Below, in pieces: positions 11,009 through 21,851 of a stretch of DNA of 64,000 nt; position 1 is the stretch's first letter, and every line of letters starts with the position of its first letter. The DNA lies in NCBI GenBank assembly GCA_016906335.1, contig JADEYG010000002.1, forward strand, positions 248,001 to 312,000, written 5' to 3'. The notes under the pieces are model-generated. The model was not told the DNA's origin, did not search any database, and saw only the letters and a list, made by a program, of their open reading frames with translations. A program made the position numbers and the translations under genes. The DNA is from Novakomyces olei. Taxonomy: Eukaryota; Ascomycota; Novakomycetes; Novakomycetales; Novakomycetaceae.

Positions 11009-11196
11009 ATTGAAGGCACGCGTTCTGCTCTATATAATTATATAATTATTATAGTATATTTATTATCCATCAAGAATACGACACGCTTTCACAATGTTAA
11101 AAAGATGCCCGGCTCATGACGAGGAACGCATGTGAATGGCGCTAGCTAAAAGCATTCACAGTTACGCCAATCCTATACTTACAAGCGGCCTTACTT

Positions 11197-12946
11197 ATGT
11201 CGACCCCGCCTCGTCAAACTGCGGCCTTGGCGACTTCACCCGTGTTCCGTGGGCTACCTCCAACGCCGCAAGAGTTACGGTTACTAGCACAATTAGATGT
11301 GCACTATGAAACAAAGGAAATTGTATGTTTTCACGATCCCTTATTACCACGCGTAATAATCTGTCAAAATGGTAAATTGGTCATCTCGTTCCTTTCTCTT
11401 GGATCTCTGTTTCCTTGGTATTTAATTTATTTTAATTTATATCTATTTGCGTATCTCTCTCTTCACTCACTAACGCCAAGACAACGGGCCGTGTCCGTTG
11501 CTAGCGCTTGCCAATGCAATAATTTTACGAGAAAGGCACTCGGCACTTTCTGAAATAACACGCAAGATAGATGGCAGTGTACGGCCTTCGGTATCGGCCA
11601 ATGATATTATCCAGGCTCTTATGGAGTACCTTTTAATCCATAACGTGGTGGGTGACAGGCTCGATGCTATTGCCCACTTGTTGCCCCATTTAATACACGG
11701 TCTGGATCTGAATATAGGGTTTTTTTCAGCCAAGGACATCTTTGGCGAGGACGCTTCGGGGATTGGGCCTGTCGACCTTTTCGCTGCCTTTGGACTGAAA
11801 CTTTTGCACGGCTGGACCGTGCCTAATACGCCGCTGGAAAAGGAAGACTGGACAGCAGTTGCTCTAATGGTAGATGAGCCAGGCTCAGCTCAGCGTCCTG
11901 AATCAGACTCTACGCCTCCAAATACCCAATCGTCCAGTGGCAAAGGCAAAGGCAAAGAGACAGTTTCTTCTATAGCGAACGGTTCAAATGCGACGGAACC
12001 AGATGCACTGCTTGTTCCCGATATTGAACAGGTTATTTCCGTGCTTCGAAAGTACCCTGACTATGATGCAGCCATGAGCTTTATGGTCACAGAGCAAAGT
12101 AACGAGGCTCAGTCTAGTGCCAATGACAGAAGGCAAGCAAAACTGATAAAGCAGTTTCTTCAGCATCCTCACTCCAAGAACCAACTGACTCCCTCTGGGC
12201 TCAGGGCAGTAGCAGAAGAGCTTTACAAGCCGAGGCTGGACAAGTCTAATGTTCCTGTTTCTGCTGCTGATTTTGGTGGAGATTTTGTCGTGCTTTTTAG
12301 AGCTTCACATTTCTTTGTTGTTACTATTCACCCTTCGTACGTGCACTGGCCTCCGGAGCAGAGGAACTCGACGTTTTCTTTTTCATTTACGCCTGGGAGT
12401 GTCGGCGGCGCTTCAGGCCGGATTGATAATGATACGGGTAATAACAACACGGATGAAGAGGCCGGCACTGGCTGCTCAAATGTAGGGAAAGTCGGGTCCA
12501 GGGACGATGATCTTGAACGCGAGTCGCCGCTCGTTCTTGCTCTTGTAACTGACCAGGGCTACGTGCCCTCTGGCAATAGGGTAGTATGGGAATCTGTGGA
12601 CATTCGCCCGGCCTCTATTGCCTATGGCGACAACCACGCAGCCCAAGGATTCTACAACTCTGATGGACTTCCTCATGATTTGGTTTATGGCGCCAGTGAA
12701 GACGGGTTTATCGATGACTCACTGACAGGCGCAGTTTCAGGCCTTCAAGTCGTCTCGCCTGAACTGCACGCTCGGCAAAACAGTGATGCGCAGTTGGCTA
12801 TGCGCCTGCAATTGGAAGAAGAGCAAAAACGTCGCAGCAAAGTATGGCCGGTCTCAAGAAAATCGAAAAATGAAAAGAACGTTGCTGGCAGTAATCCTAC
12901 CGAGGGGAAGAAGAAGCGGAAAAAGGGTAAATGCGTTTTACAATAA
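11197..12946 (+). CDS. MIY1: MINDY-family K48-specific deubiquitinase with CaaX tail
   Basis: Cysteine protease of the MINDY-1/2 (FAM63; yeast Miy1/Miy2) family, which trims K48-linked ubiquitin chains. Two exons, 11197-11371 and 11481-12946, give 546 residues. The intron splits the catalytic loop; splicing yields CQNDNGPCPLLALANAIIL with the nucleophile at about Cys63. Other family blocks are LLPHLIHGLDLNIGF, DLFAAFGLKLLHGW, and LFRASHFFVV with the catalytic His. LVLALVTDQGY and the helical segment DAQLAMRLQLEEEQ resemble the C-terminal ubiquitin-binding part. The last residues are a polybasic run, KKKRKKGK, then CVLQ, a CaaX box. Yeast members of the family are also predicted to be prenylated. 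Membrane attachment is inference. Confidence 0.93.
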
Positions 12947-13172
12947 CAGACCGGTCGCGCACGGTCGGATAGCGTTTGATGTGAGATTATGTATGAATAT
13001 GACGTGTTGCAAGCGAAGAATGTCGTACAATTGTATTATAGTATTAGTAAAAGGAGCAGTAGTCGATTCACGATAATGTGTTTGCACAAATTTTATTGTT
13101 AATTAATTTATTTTTTTATTTATATTCATTATTATTTTTCATTATTATAAAACACTCCGTCGACATTAGCAA

Positions 13173-14198
13173 TTAATCATCCTTCCCGCGATTCCTTGTC
13201 CTTTTCATAGCAAGGCTTTGAGCAGCTGCACCTGGAGACGGTCGCGGTACATTTCCAGCAAGAACCCAATCTCGCAGCTGTCGCACTTTACGATCAAACG
13301 CCGGTCCGTGCTTATGCTCAACATCCTCCACGACGATTCGTGTGACTTTGCCCTCAACGTTTATGGAAAAGTAGAGCCAGCCTGAAAGAGCAGGCGAATT
13401 TTTATCGGCCTCCTCTTGAGCATCTAAATCATCAATCTGCCATTTAACGCTGTACTTCACACCCCCACCGCCATTTTTGACTTGTGGCAGGGCAGTAACG
13501 TGTTCACGCAAGACGTTCATCCGAACAGTGTCCCCAATATGACGTGCAAAGATAATTGGGGCTATAACGGAAAATAGTCCATGTAGTGCAAAGTAGCCAA
13601 TGTGGCCAGAGACTTGTGGAAGGTGGGGATGCTGTGAAGGGAAAAGAGAGACTATCACGTCAGTCGCCAGAACTTCTTTTGGAAGCGCTTTGTATAATAA
13701 CGCTGGGACTGACTCCCGTATCGTCTCGATTGCTGTACGTTAGATCTGAATTTAATAAAATAGAAACAAAATTAAATTAAACTAAATACACAAGAATAAG
13801 AATAATACGAGACAAATTGAATCAGACCCGCTCAAATCAAAACATCCGACTAGAGCGTTATAAATAATGACAACGGGCTCGTATCAGACACAGTCTTAAT
13901 ATGTGAAAGAGTGTGTATACATACTTTTCCCAATGTACGGATTCGGCCGTGGCAGATCGGGATCACCTCGACTTTCCATGTGCAAACTGTCCTCCCCAGT
14001 CGTGTTAGGCGCACGATTTTCCCGGAAGATTGCTGTTTGCGAGAATCGCGCAGTATGACGGCAGTTTACGAGTGTGACTGGCCCACAATGAGACTGCCGA
14101 TCGAGACTTTGCAGTGGCCTTCGAACAGGAAACTGCGGCCGCACGGGAACACGGCAAATTTGAGCAAAAGTGTTGAAAAATCGTGTTTTCCGTACCAT
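13173..14198 (-). CDS. Uncharacterised conserved-looking mitochondrial protein
   Basis: Function not recognised. Two exons, 14198-13925 and 13732-13173, join in phase to 277 residues. The first ~50 residues (MVRKTRFFNTFAQICRVPVR onwards) are Arg-rich and lack acids, like a mitochondrial presequence. The core, from SVPALLYKALPKEVLATDVI through LFPSQHPHLPQVSGHIGYFA to GWLYFSINVEGKVTRIVVED, has the layout of an NTF2/SnoaL-like alpha+beta domain. I recall similar sequences annotated only as hypothetical in filamentous ascomycetes. The C-terminus is basic (MKRTRNRGKDD). A hydrophobic stretch (ALHGLFSVIAPIIF) could be a buried helix rather than a membrane span. A TTAGGG-type cluster lies 186 bp upstream of the start. 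Confidence 0.7.
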
Positions 14199-14383
14199 CT
14201 TGCGGCCTTGAAAAAGTGAGTATCAGCACATATTGCCTTCTATTCTGCCGTCAAAGTGCCATGGCGAATACAAAATAGAAAAGTCGATGTCTCCTTGCGT
14301 CCTTTTCGCCTGATAATAATACTCATTTATTAGTGTGTGATCGCTGCCCACGCATTTCTTGAACACTTGGCATTAAATATCAT

Positions 14384-14407
14384 GGTTAGGGTTAGGTTTA
14401 GGGTTAA
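14384..14407 (+). repeat. Interstitial telomere-like TTAGGG cluster
   Basis: Three near-consecutive TTAGGG units, one with an extra T (GGTTAGGGTTAGG then TTTAGGGTTA). The position is upstream of the minus-strand mitochondrial gene, so it could be a Tbf1/Teb1/Taz1-type factor site rather than a telomere remnant. Confidence 0.85.
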
Positions 14408-14431
14408 TAAATTATTTATAATATGAGAAAA

Positions 14432-14501
14432 GGCCTGTGATAGTAAAAACGTCGTCCAACGGTAGACTCCTCATGAGTGATGCTCTATCACGAGCCAGGC
14501 C
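14432..14501 (+). other. Long-stem inverted repeat, possible structured RNA
   Basis: GGCCTGTGATAG at 14432-14443 pairs with CTATCA at 14485-14490 and CAGGCC at 14496-14501, leaving a CGAGC bulge. Inside is a smaller CTCATGAG palindrome. A second weaker pairing (TCAGA with TCTGA) and an ACA follow downstream, reminiscent of an H/ACA layout, but I cannot place an H box. The strand is unknown. Confidence 0.3.
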
Positions 14502-14898
14502 AATTTACTCAACGGAGTTTCAGACGCGCAGTGTTTGGTTCTGATTACAACCTATTTTGTCGTTTTCAAATCTAAATTGTATGTCTTTTTGTAAACACTT
14601 TCCGGGCAATTGAGCCACTCGCTATTACACAATTTACAGTTTATTTCTTTGATTTTTATAATAAATTGTTCTTTAAAAGATCCTGTTAGTCTGCACTGGA
14701 ATAGTATATGTAAGTCAAAAAGTCAACGCACAATTAAACAAGACGTTAAAGCCATCAAATGCACAACGAGTCGATAATCCCTCTATCCAATTTATTCTAC
14801 TTCTATCTCTTGTCAATCTACGCTCAAACCTGAATCTTTTATTTACAGAGCATACATTGAAAACAAAACTTTTTAAAGCTATCCTGCAAATATGGAAA

Positions 14899-17800
14899 CT
14901 AAATTTTCTTTTCCAAAATGTCCAATAGATGAACGACAATGGGAATCTGTCGCACGTTCACATCACGAACATCTTCGGCAATTAGCCTTTCATATTCTTG
15001 TTCAAGATTTCGTTTGGCGAGTTGCGCCACTTCTGGAACAAGAGCTCGTACCTGCTCATTATTGACTGGATCAATACGCGACGCAAGTCTGCGAAGCCAT
15101 TGCACTTTTTCCGTAGTGCTTTTACTCAAGTCCAGTACCATACGATAAAGACAGCCGACAAGAGCAATTTGCCCGACATCAGATAAAATTTCGTCGCTAG
15201 TGCCGTGAGCAGCCAATTGGGGGAACAAGTCTACGTCTTCTTGTGAACAATACTGCAATTGTTAGCATTGTAAAGGAAATTAAAGAAAAGGATAAAATGA
15301 AAATGAATTTAATAATAAAAATAGCTTTAATATTTGCTGACGCGTAATGCTCTACCTTTATTACGGCCTTCTCATACTCATGAGCCGCAAGCAGACGCTC
15401 AATATCATTCTTAGGGGAGACTTGCTCAGCTTCCGGCGGTACTTGCGCTCGTACTTCTCGCTTGTTTTCCCCATTAACACCGTCCGGTCCATGTTTCTTA
15501 ATTAATTCTATAATTGTATAAAGCAGAGTAGTTATTTGAGCCAAGTCTGCCTGAAGCTTGGCAAATTCAGGCTTTAGTTTGGCGCTGACTGCATTAGCAA
15601 TATTGACTTCCGGAAAAACAGAGCCAAACGCGGACTTTAACGCCTTACTGTCAAGAGCATCCGCTACACCATTGCGCACATGTTCAGCAACAGCAGTCGA
15701 CAAAACATCCGTTGTGTTCCCTGCCAATTTCTCAGACACAGTTCGCCAGACTGCCAATTCTCGCTGTTCGTTGCTCTCTTGAAAAGAATTGAGGGCAGCA
15801 ACGAACTCTTCTCTTTGCCTCTGTAGCAATTTGCGCATTTGCCGGGTCAGTACTATACCATCAAACCCAGCAGACTCTCTGGAATCGTCACCAGGGTTTT
15901 CTCCAGCACTAGCCTGCTGCTTTTCCGGGTCAGATTGCACATTGCTCTCAAGCAGCAGTCCAGGTTTTCGCACTCTATCGACTTTTCTTTGTGATTCTTT
16001 CTTTTGCAGCTGATCTTTTGCAGCTCGTGTCTGGCCCAGTTTAGAAGGGGTGGCATTAATGCCGGCAGCATTCGCGTTGTTACTGCTAGCTTCATCGGCC
16101 AGCGTCTTTGGCTCGTCACCAGAACTGACAGCTGTGTAACCATCAAAGGAAACAGAGGTGCGTATGAGGTAGTCGTCCAGCACAAACGACCGGCTTGTAC
16201 TGTCTGTTTCTAAAGACTCGGCCGACTCTAAACCGGACTTTGTAACGGAAAGAATACTGTAACCTTTTGGCAGAGACATGTACAAATCAACTGCATCTGA
16301 TGACGCATCTAGCGGTGGACCTGCCGTAACATTGACCAGATCTTTACCTTCTCTTAGCTTTGCACAATACGCCGTCAAGACATCGGATCCTAGTTTAGGA
16401 TTATTGTCACCGTCAAATTTACCGTCGGCTAATTCCTTACTTTTACCATTTTCAAGACCCGTTTGCTGCTGCCCAATATCAACAAGCACGAGGAACGGTG
16501 AGCCAACCATGGCAATTACCATAAATCGTTCAGAATCAAAACCAACAACCATTTCACTCGATGCAGACGACGATTTGAAAACATAGGCAGCCTCTCTCTT
16601 GAGCAGATTCACAATAGCAAGTTCAGTACGATCCTTGTTCAATAGAGCCGCGTACTTTGGTAGACCGTTTGGTCCACTAAGAAACATGAAAAAATTGTAT
16701 GGTTTCAGCTTGTTTATACGCAAATGCCACTCTTTAACAAATAGCTTTGAATCCCAAAAAATGACTCTTCTCCCTGTACAAGTCACAAACTTGCTACCGT
16801 CTGCTGAAGCATTTAAATAATTAATTGCCCTGCCCAGCCGGGAAGTCTTTGCATTCAATTGTGCCAAAGCTGATGAAGCAGCTTCCTCATCTTCCAACTT
16901 GACGTACACCAAATGATCCGGGATTTGAGCCATGTATATGTCTTGACCCACACTAAACAAGAAATGGCCATCGGAATTTGGTATCCAGGCAATGTGAGGA
17001 CAGGTTTCGAGGTATCCCGTATCCTTGATAATCTCCACTAAAACCGTACACGATTTACAGTCCCAAACAACGATATTGCTCATACTGTCGATTGACAAAA
17101 GCAGGGAGTTATCATTGATGGCCAAATCAATTACTTTGTTACTCCCTCTAATCTCCAAGGCACTCGCTTTGCCTGTGTGCTGGTCAACCAGCTGAATAGT
17201 TCCGCCTTTTGAGGAAGCGTATACTATAAATTCCTGCGAAGCAACAATCAAGTTTCGGTGAGTGGCTTCCACCATCTTTGATAGCCGCGCCACGTCGTGA
17301 GTGTGAGGTGGGAGAATATGAGGCTTAAACTGGTCCACCATACTGGACAAGTCTGTTTCCTGGCCAGGACGAAGCTTGAAAGAATGGTAAAAGCGGCGAG
17401 ACGTGGGTTCTGGCTTAGCTGCCGAGTCTTTGATTTCTATATCAACCGCGGGGATATTCGCTTCTGTATCTGCCTCAAAATCAGATTCAGATTTATCCTC
17501 AGTCTCGCTGCTCTTTGCCGCCTGCGCTGCTGCTTCTGGTTTGGAGAGAATACCTTTTGGAAACTTGTTACCAGCAAATAGTATGCCCTCTGCTGGAGCT
17601 TCTTCTGTTGTCTGAGAAGAGTCATTAGACTGAGCAGCGGATGGGGCAAAAGCTTTGTCCATTTTCGTCGCATTTGGCTCTGGGGATTCAGCTTCCTGCT
17701 GCTTAAGCCTGTTGGTTGACAAAGATTCAGTGTCTGTGTCCCCGCTTTTTAAACCAGTTGGCTGCACTGCCGGAGAATTTGCTGATTTGGTAAACTCTGC

Positions 17801-18700
17801 GAGCTGATCAAAAGGACTCTTCGCTGTAAATAGAGACTTTACACTTTTCTCAGAATCAGGTTCGACTCGAGACCCGTTTGCACTCTTGTTCAAACCTGTA
17901 GCAGCAGCAGCAGCTTCAGCTTCCGGTTTAGACTCGACATTAGGTTTAGAAATGCTTCCAGCATTCAAAAGGTCCCTCAAAGCTTCAGTACCTGCTGCGG
18001 CAGAAACACTGCCCTTATCAGCCTGTGAAGGCAGATCTCCAGGACTCTGCTTGGGAAAAAGATCAGCTAAACTTGCTGTGCTCCCCGCACTAACAGGAAC
18101 TGGTGCGGCTATAGGGTCTGCGTGTTTGCTTTCTTGCTCTGCCTCTGTCGAAGAACGCGGGCTTCTGAAGAGACTTTCGACTTTCACTTTTTCGTCTGCA
18201 GTAGTAACATCTTGCTGCCCTTTCCCAAGCGCTGGAGACGGAGATCCACTCGCACTAGTACTAGCCTCCTTGCTAGTGCTCGGCGGCCTCGGGCCCAGCA
18301 GCTGAGCCATCAGACTCTGTGCATGAGCCGCCCCCGGTGAAACAAAATGCCGCTGAGTTCCAACTGCGGAGGGAGAAGAAATCGGGCCGGCGGACGGAGA
18401 TTGAACCGGTAAATTTCCCGTCTGCGTCGGTGCAGGAGCAGTGCCAATTGACTGAGAATCAAGAAAGGCACTCAACAGATCATTCCTATGCGATGTTCCT
18501 CCGTTAGCAGGAGAAGCAGCCACTGCCGGAGCGTTTCTTGCATTGGCAGAAACGGGGCCGTTCAGGTAAGAAGAAGGTGAAGCAATTGCGCTGGCTGGCC
18601 TTTCGTCACCAAAAGACTTGTCAGATTCAGTGGCGGACGGTTGGACTGGCGACGAGGATTTGCGCAGCAAATCCAAGAGGCCGCTTAGATCTTTGCTCAT
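14899..18700 (-). CDS. EDC4: Edc4-like mRNA decapping scaffold (Ge-1/Pdc1 type)
   Basis: P-body scaffold expected to link Dcp2 decapping enzyme and its activators. Two exons, 18700-15356 and 15252-14899, give 1,232 residues. The first ~430 are low-complexity Ser/Pro/Ala sequence with repeated short helical or LLDLL-type motifs (SGLLDLLRKSSSP, LADLFPKQS, EALRDLLNAG). These resemble the short linear motifs of the S. pombe scaffold Pdc1 that bind decapping partners. A beta-propeller-like region follows (IVASQEFIVYASSKGGTIQL through NSLLLSIDSMSNIVVWDCKS). Next come a charged coiled-coil stretch (LTRQMRKLLQRQREEFVAAL) and the conserved alpha-helical C-terminus (NDIERLLAAHEYEKAVIK then YCSQEDVDLFPQLA). 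The small intron before the last exon has branch TGCTAAC and falls between these two helices. Confidence 0.85.
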
Positions 18701-19384
18701 TGAATTTCTTCCGCAAGGATCGAGGACTGGTAACTAATTTTCAAAGGACAGAGCTCAAGTAAGCCAGTCGCCGCTTCACAGGAGGGTTAACTCGTCAGTA
18801 AGGAACTGTCAGCATACGCTCTCAAAGCTTCGAGGTACACTCGGACTTTGGATAGATGTGTCGTAATAGTTGTGTATTATATAATAGACAGAATAATTAA
18901 ATAAAAGTATGATTAAATAGGATAATGATTAAATAAGACAGTTTCAAAGTTTATATATTGAACTAAAAAATACAGTATTGTATAAAGCAATATTGGAAAA
19001 AGTAAAACCGAAAAAAGCAAAACTTTTAGAAACCAGTATTATAGGGTTTTTTATATGCACTGTCGTTGCAGTCAACTAAATATTATTAGCGCAGTATCCA
19101 ATTCGACTGAATAGTTTTAGATGCTGTTTTAAGTGTAAAACTTTTAATAAAAGGGGTTGCCCCCGTCATAAAATCTATACTAAAATTGCGATTAATAAAA
19201 CAAGTGTGAAACCCATACGTAAAAATATTGTGGTGACAGCGCAGCAAAATACTGACAAAGCCAGAATTTTGACTCTTGCTCGACATTTCAAAGCACGGGT
19301 CTAATGTAGCTCGCTTTACTCTATTGTTTCGATTATTTAAGGCCTTTAAATAATCGCATAAACCAACATATCCGCAAACTGTAC
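18701..19384. other. EDC4 / F-box divergent promoter region
   Basis: AT-rich, no supported gene. It ends with a near-perfect 27-bp palindrome (19330-19356) about 30 bp before the next start codon. Confidence 0.55.
19330..19356. repeat. 27-bp near-perfect palindrome
   Basis: CGATTATTTAAGG is followed directly by CCTTTAAATAATCG. The arms differ by a single extra A. It sits in the immediate upstream region of the F-box-like gene. Confidence 0.85.
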
Positions 19385-20296
19385 ATGATCGAAACGACCA
19401 CGACGTCGGCCACAAGTGCTCGTAAACGTCGACGATTAAGTCTGAACGAGACGAAAACTGACGAAAATGGCGTCATTGACGCCCTGAGATTGGACAAACT
19501 TCCATACGAAATATTGGAATCAATTCTTTGCTTCTCTGGCAACTCGGAGCTCGTGGTAACTAGTCGCAAGTTTTGGAGATATTTTCACTGTGCCAACTAC
19601 GCGCATCTCCCCTACCGTTGCTTGGCAAAATTGCAGTTTGTCAATAATGCAGAGCCTGAGGCGCAGTCTATGCCCGTCCTTAAGGCTTTAAGGCGGAGAT
19701 TTTGTACACCGGCTTTTCTGCAAAGACTCTGCTCCAGCCCGAAGCGGCATCTGCCTGTTGCACGAATTGTGCGGGAGAGCACTTGGCTCAAGAGGTACGG
19801 TCTCCCACATTCGAGGACCAATCGTTTATCCGCTCGCTGTGCGTACTCTCAAACTCGATTGGATGAGGACATTTGTTTTATATTTCAGTACTGCCAGTCA
19901 ATCCTAAGACTAAAAACTTGGGTTAAGAATGAACCGGCAATAATTGTACGCGACGCACCTCACCTCAGTACAACTTTGGTTCAGAGACGCAGGTTTCGGA
20001 CTTTTGAACAATTGTTCTGCTTTGGCAACAATACTTGTACTGCTGGAAACCCTGCACTCGTAGACGGAAAGCACTTTGCAGCTCGTGCAATAAATGACTG
20101 TGTGAATAGAGGCGATGCTCAAGGCATTGTTTTCTGTCTCGAGTTTTTGGCTCGTCAGTACAAGAGCACTATCGACCGAGCGTTCGGGGACTCTTTACTG
20201 CGTCAAGCGGCTGAAGGTAAACAGTCAGAGGTGGTGAAGGCACTTATGAGGTTTGGGTGTGTACCGTCAATGAAGACGCTGCAGCTGTTGCGGTGA
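19385..20296 (+). CDS. F-box-like protein with ankyrin-like C-terminus
   Basis: Single exon, 303 residues, no close family recognised. After a basic N-terminus (ARKRRRLSLNE), residues ~37-70 read LPYEILESILCFSGNSELVV, which fits an F-box (LPxEIL, then hydrophobic helices). The C-terminal DSLLRQAAEGKQSEVVKALM with RFGCVPS looks like one ankyrin-type repeat. This architecture would suit a substrate adaptor of an SCF ubiquitin ligase, but that is inference. A GTACGG...TTTCAG pair inside the ORF looks like an intron, but removing it breaks the frame, so I keep the full ORF. The ATG at 19385 is the first in frame. Confidence 0.75.
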   Translation: MIETTTTSATSARKRRRLSLNETKTDENGVIDALRLDKLPYEILESILCFSGNSELVVTSRKFWRYFHCANYAHLPYRCLAKLQFVNNAEPEAQSMPVLKALRRRFCTPAFLQRLCSSPKRHLPVARIVRESTWLKRYGLPHSRTNRLSARCAYSQTRLDEDICFIFQYCQSILRLKTWVKNEPAIIVRDAPHLSTTLVQRRRFRTFEQLFCFGNNTCTAGNPALVDGKHFAARAINDCVNRGDAQGIVFCLEFLARQYKSTIDRAFGDSLLRQAAEGKQSEVVKALMRFGCVPSMKTLQLLR

Positions 20297-20575
20297 AAAC
20301 GAAGATTTGGCATTTAGAAAGGCGTACGATCCATAGATTTGCAGTCATGAATATGCAATGGTATACTTTTGAAATGATCTAAACTTTACTATGGCAAAAT
20401 TGGTCAGTGGTATTTGCAATACGCATTTATACATCTCTATACTTTCTATGTTGGTATTGCAGATGTAACATCAGCGTGCTGCGTACCATTCAATCGTGAT
20501 CCAATAAAAAGTATGTAAAACTGTGCTCTCTTCAACCCAACAAAAAATAAACATAAATCAAGCATCCGGGTATAA

Positions 20576-21205
20576 TTAAAATCCGTTTACAAATCTCAGC
20601 CAGCGACGTAGAGGCGCAGAATGCCGAGTGCCCATATCCGCCCGTTCTCCAAGGATGTGGTTATAGCAACGAACAAACAGGCTGGTGGCTAACCATACGG
20701 AAACTCCGATGCTGTAAGCTCCGCTCTGAGCATGCCGTAAAAGGTACGAGCAGTTCATTCGAGCACTTTTCCCAACTTTTTCATTCTCCTGCACTCCCCT
20801 GCAGCCGAGCCGACGCCGATGATTTTCGCCCGCATTTAATAGGAAAGCAAACGCTCCGCCACGCGGTTCGCACTTTGTGGCGGCAGAGATAAGTGCATAA
20901 AAAGGTATAAGCGACAGCGCCACAAACCCATTAAACAAACAAATTAATGGGTTTGCCAGCACCATAAAAGTGGTAATTGACAACGATTCTCCATGGCAGC
21001 CGCATTCAAGCTGTGAGCGATCTGACGGGCTTTCACTCTGAGCATCTGCTTCAACATCATTATCGATACTGCCATTGTCTTGGCAATTCGTGCCAATTGC
21101 TTCAACCACAGGAGGCCAAGGCCAGGCTGGCGCTCCTGTGTTGTGCAACGCTGAGGAGTCGGTAGACGTTTTCACAATGCTCTCAATAGACTCGCTCATA
21201 GACAT
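20576..21205 (-). CDS. Uncharacterised membrane protein with two hydrophobic segments
   Basis: Single exon, 209 residues, family not recognised. The N-terminal ~75 residues are Ser/Asp-rich and polar. A long hydrophobic stretch follows, ITTFMVLANPLICLFNGFVA continuing to LSLIPFYALISA, probably one long or two short membrane helices. A Gly/Arg/Asn linker comes next, then a second segment, AYSIGVSVWLATSLFV. The tail is basic (RRWLRFVNGF). The start at 21205 gives MSMSESIESIV; a second Met two codons on is equally possible. No signal peptide is evident. The gene is tail-to-tail with the F-box gene and divergent from SDE2. Function unknown. Confidence 0.65.
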   Translation of the reverse strand: MSMSESIESIVKTSTDSSALHNTGAPAWPWPPVVEAIGTNCQDNGSIDNDVEADAQSESPSDRSQLECGCHGESLSITTFMVLANPLICLFNGFVALSLIPFYALISAATKCEPRGGAFAFLLNAGENHRRRLGCRGVQENEKVGKSARMNCSYLLRHAQSGAYSIGVSVWLATSLFVRCYNHILGERADMGTRHSAPLRRWLRFVNGF

Positions 21206-21851
21206 CTTTCTTGCGTTTTGCGTCCGGCAATTTGCTCATGATTATATACTTTGGCCTCTAGTCTTGGCAACGTTGACTTGGCATCTGATTAGCCTTTTTG
21301 GGATTTACGCCTTATGCTAGGAAAATTGGGTTATTTGTGCAGTAATACTAAATTTTATTTGTGTTTATCTTGCGCCTGTAATATAAGCTAATAAAATTGG
21401 TTACAAAAATATCGATAAAGACCAAGAATTTTATCATTTTGCGGAGGACAAAAGAGAAACATAAACACAGGATTAGGTTCATCATTCTCCTTGACAGTTG
21501 ACATGGGAATAACGCCTTCTCCTATTCACTACGGCCTCGGTCCATATGTCGGTCCACATCCCAGTTTGAGCTCCGAGGGCGATAGCTTAGTTTGTAAGAA
21601 TAGAATCTAAAAGATCCTGTAATACTGAAAAACTCTATATTGGCTGTTATGTGCGGTTAATTAAAATCCGCATCAAAATTGTCAACCAATAAAGATTTCG
21701 AGTAGTGTACACAATAATAATTACAGCGAAGAGCTGCTTGTGTGAAGAGCTGCTTGTGTGAACAGTTGCTTATCATATATACTATGTAAAATAAAAGCAT
21801 AGTCAGATAAATATACAAAAGGTCTGATATCAGTACTCGTCAACATCAGCC
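21206..21851. other. Divergent promoter region before SDE2
   Basis: No gene supported. It contains a short tandem duplication, GAAGAGCTGCTTGTGT twice near 21727-21762, and AT-rich sequence with a TATA-like ATATATACTATG before SDE2. Confidence 0.5.

Larger units (their letters stand above)
14199..14898. other. Intergenic gap with telomere-like motif and a strong inverted repeat
   Basis: No protein gene seen. It contains GGTTAGGGTTAGG with a further TTTAGGGTTA (14384-14407) and a 12-bp inverted repeat pairing 14432-14443 with 14485-14501. See the separate entries. Confidence 0.6.

Noticed and set aside
14444-14490. tRNA-like GGTAGACTC...ATGAGTGATG segment
   Set aside because: No acceptor stem, no T-loop (TTCRANT) and wrong spacing for A and B boxes.
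19796-19894. Intron-like GTACGG...TTTCAG pair inside the F-box-like ORF
   Set aside because: Removing it shifts the frame into an early stop, and no branch-site motif is present; the ORF stays open without it.
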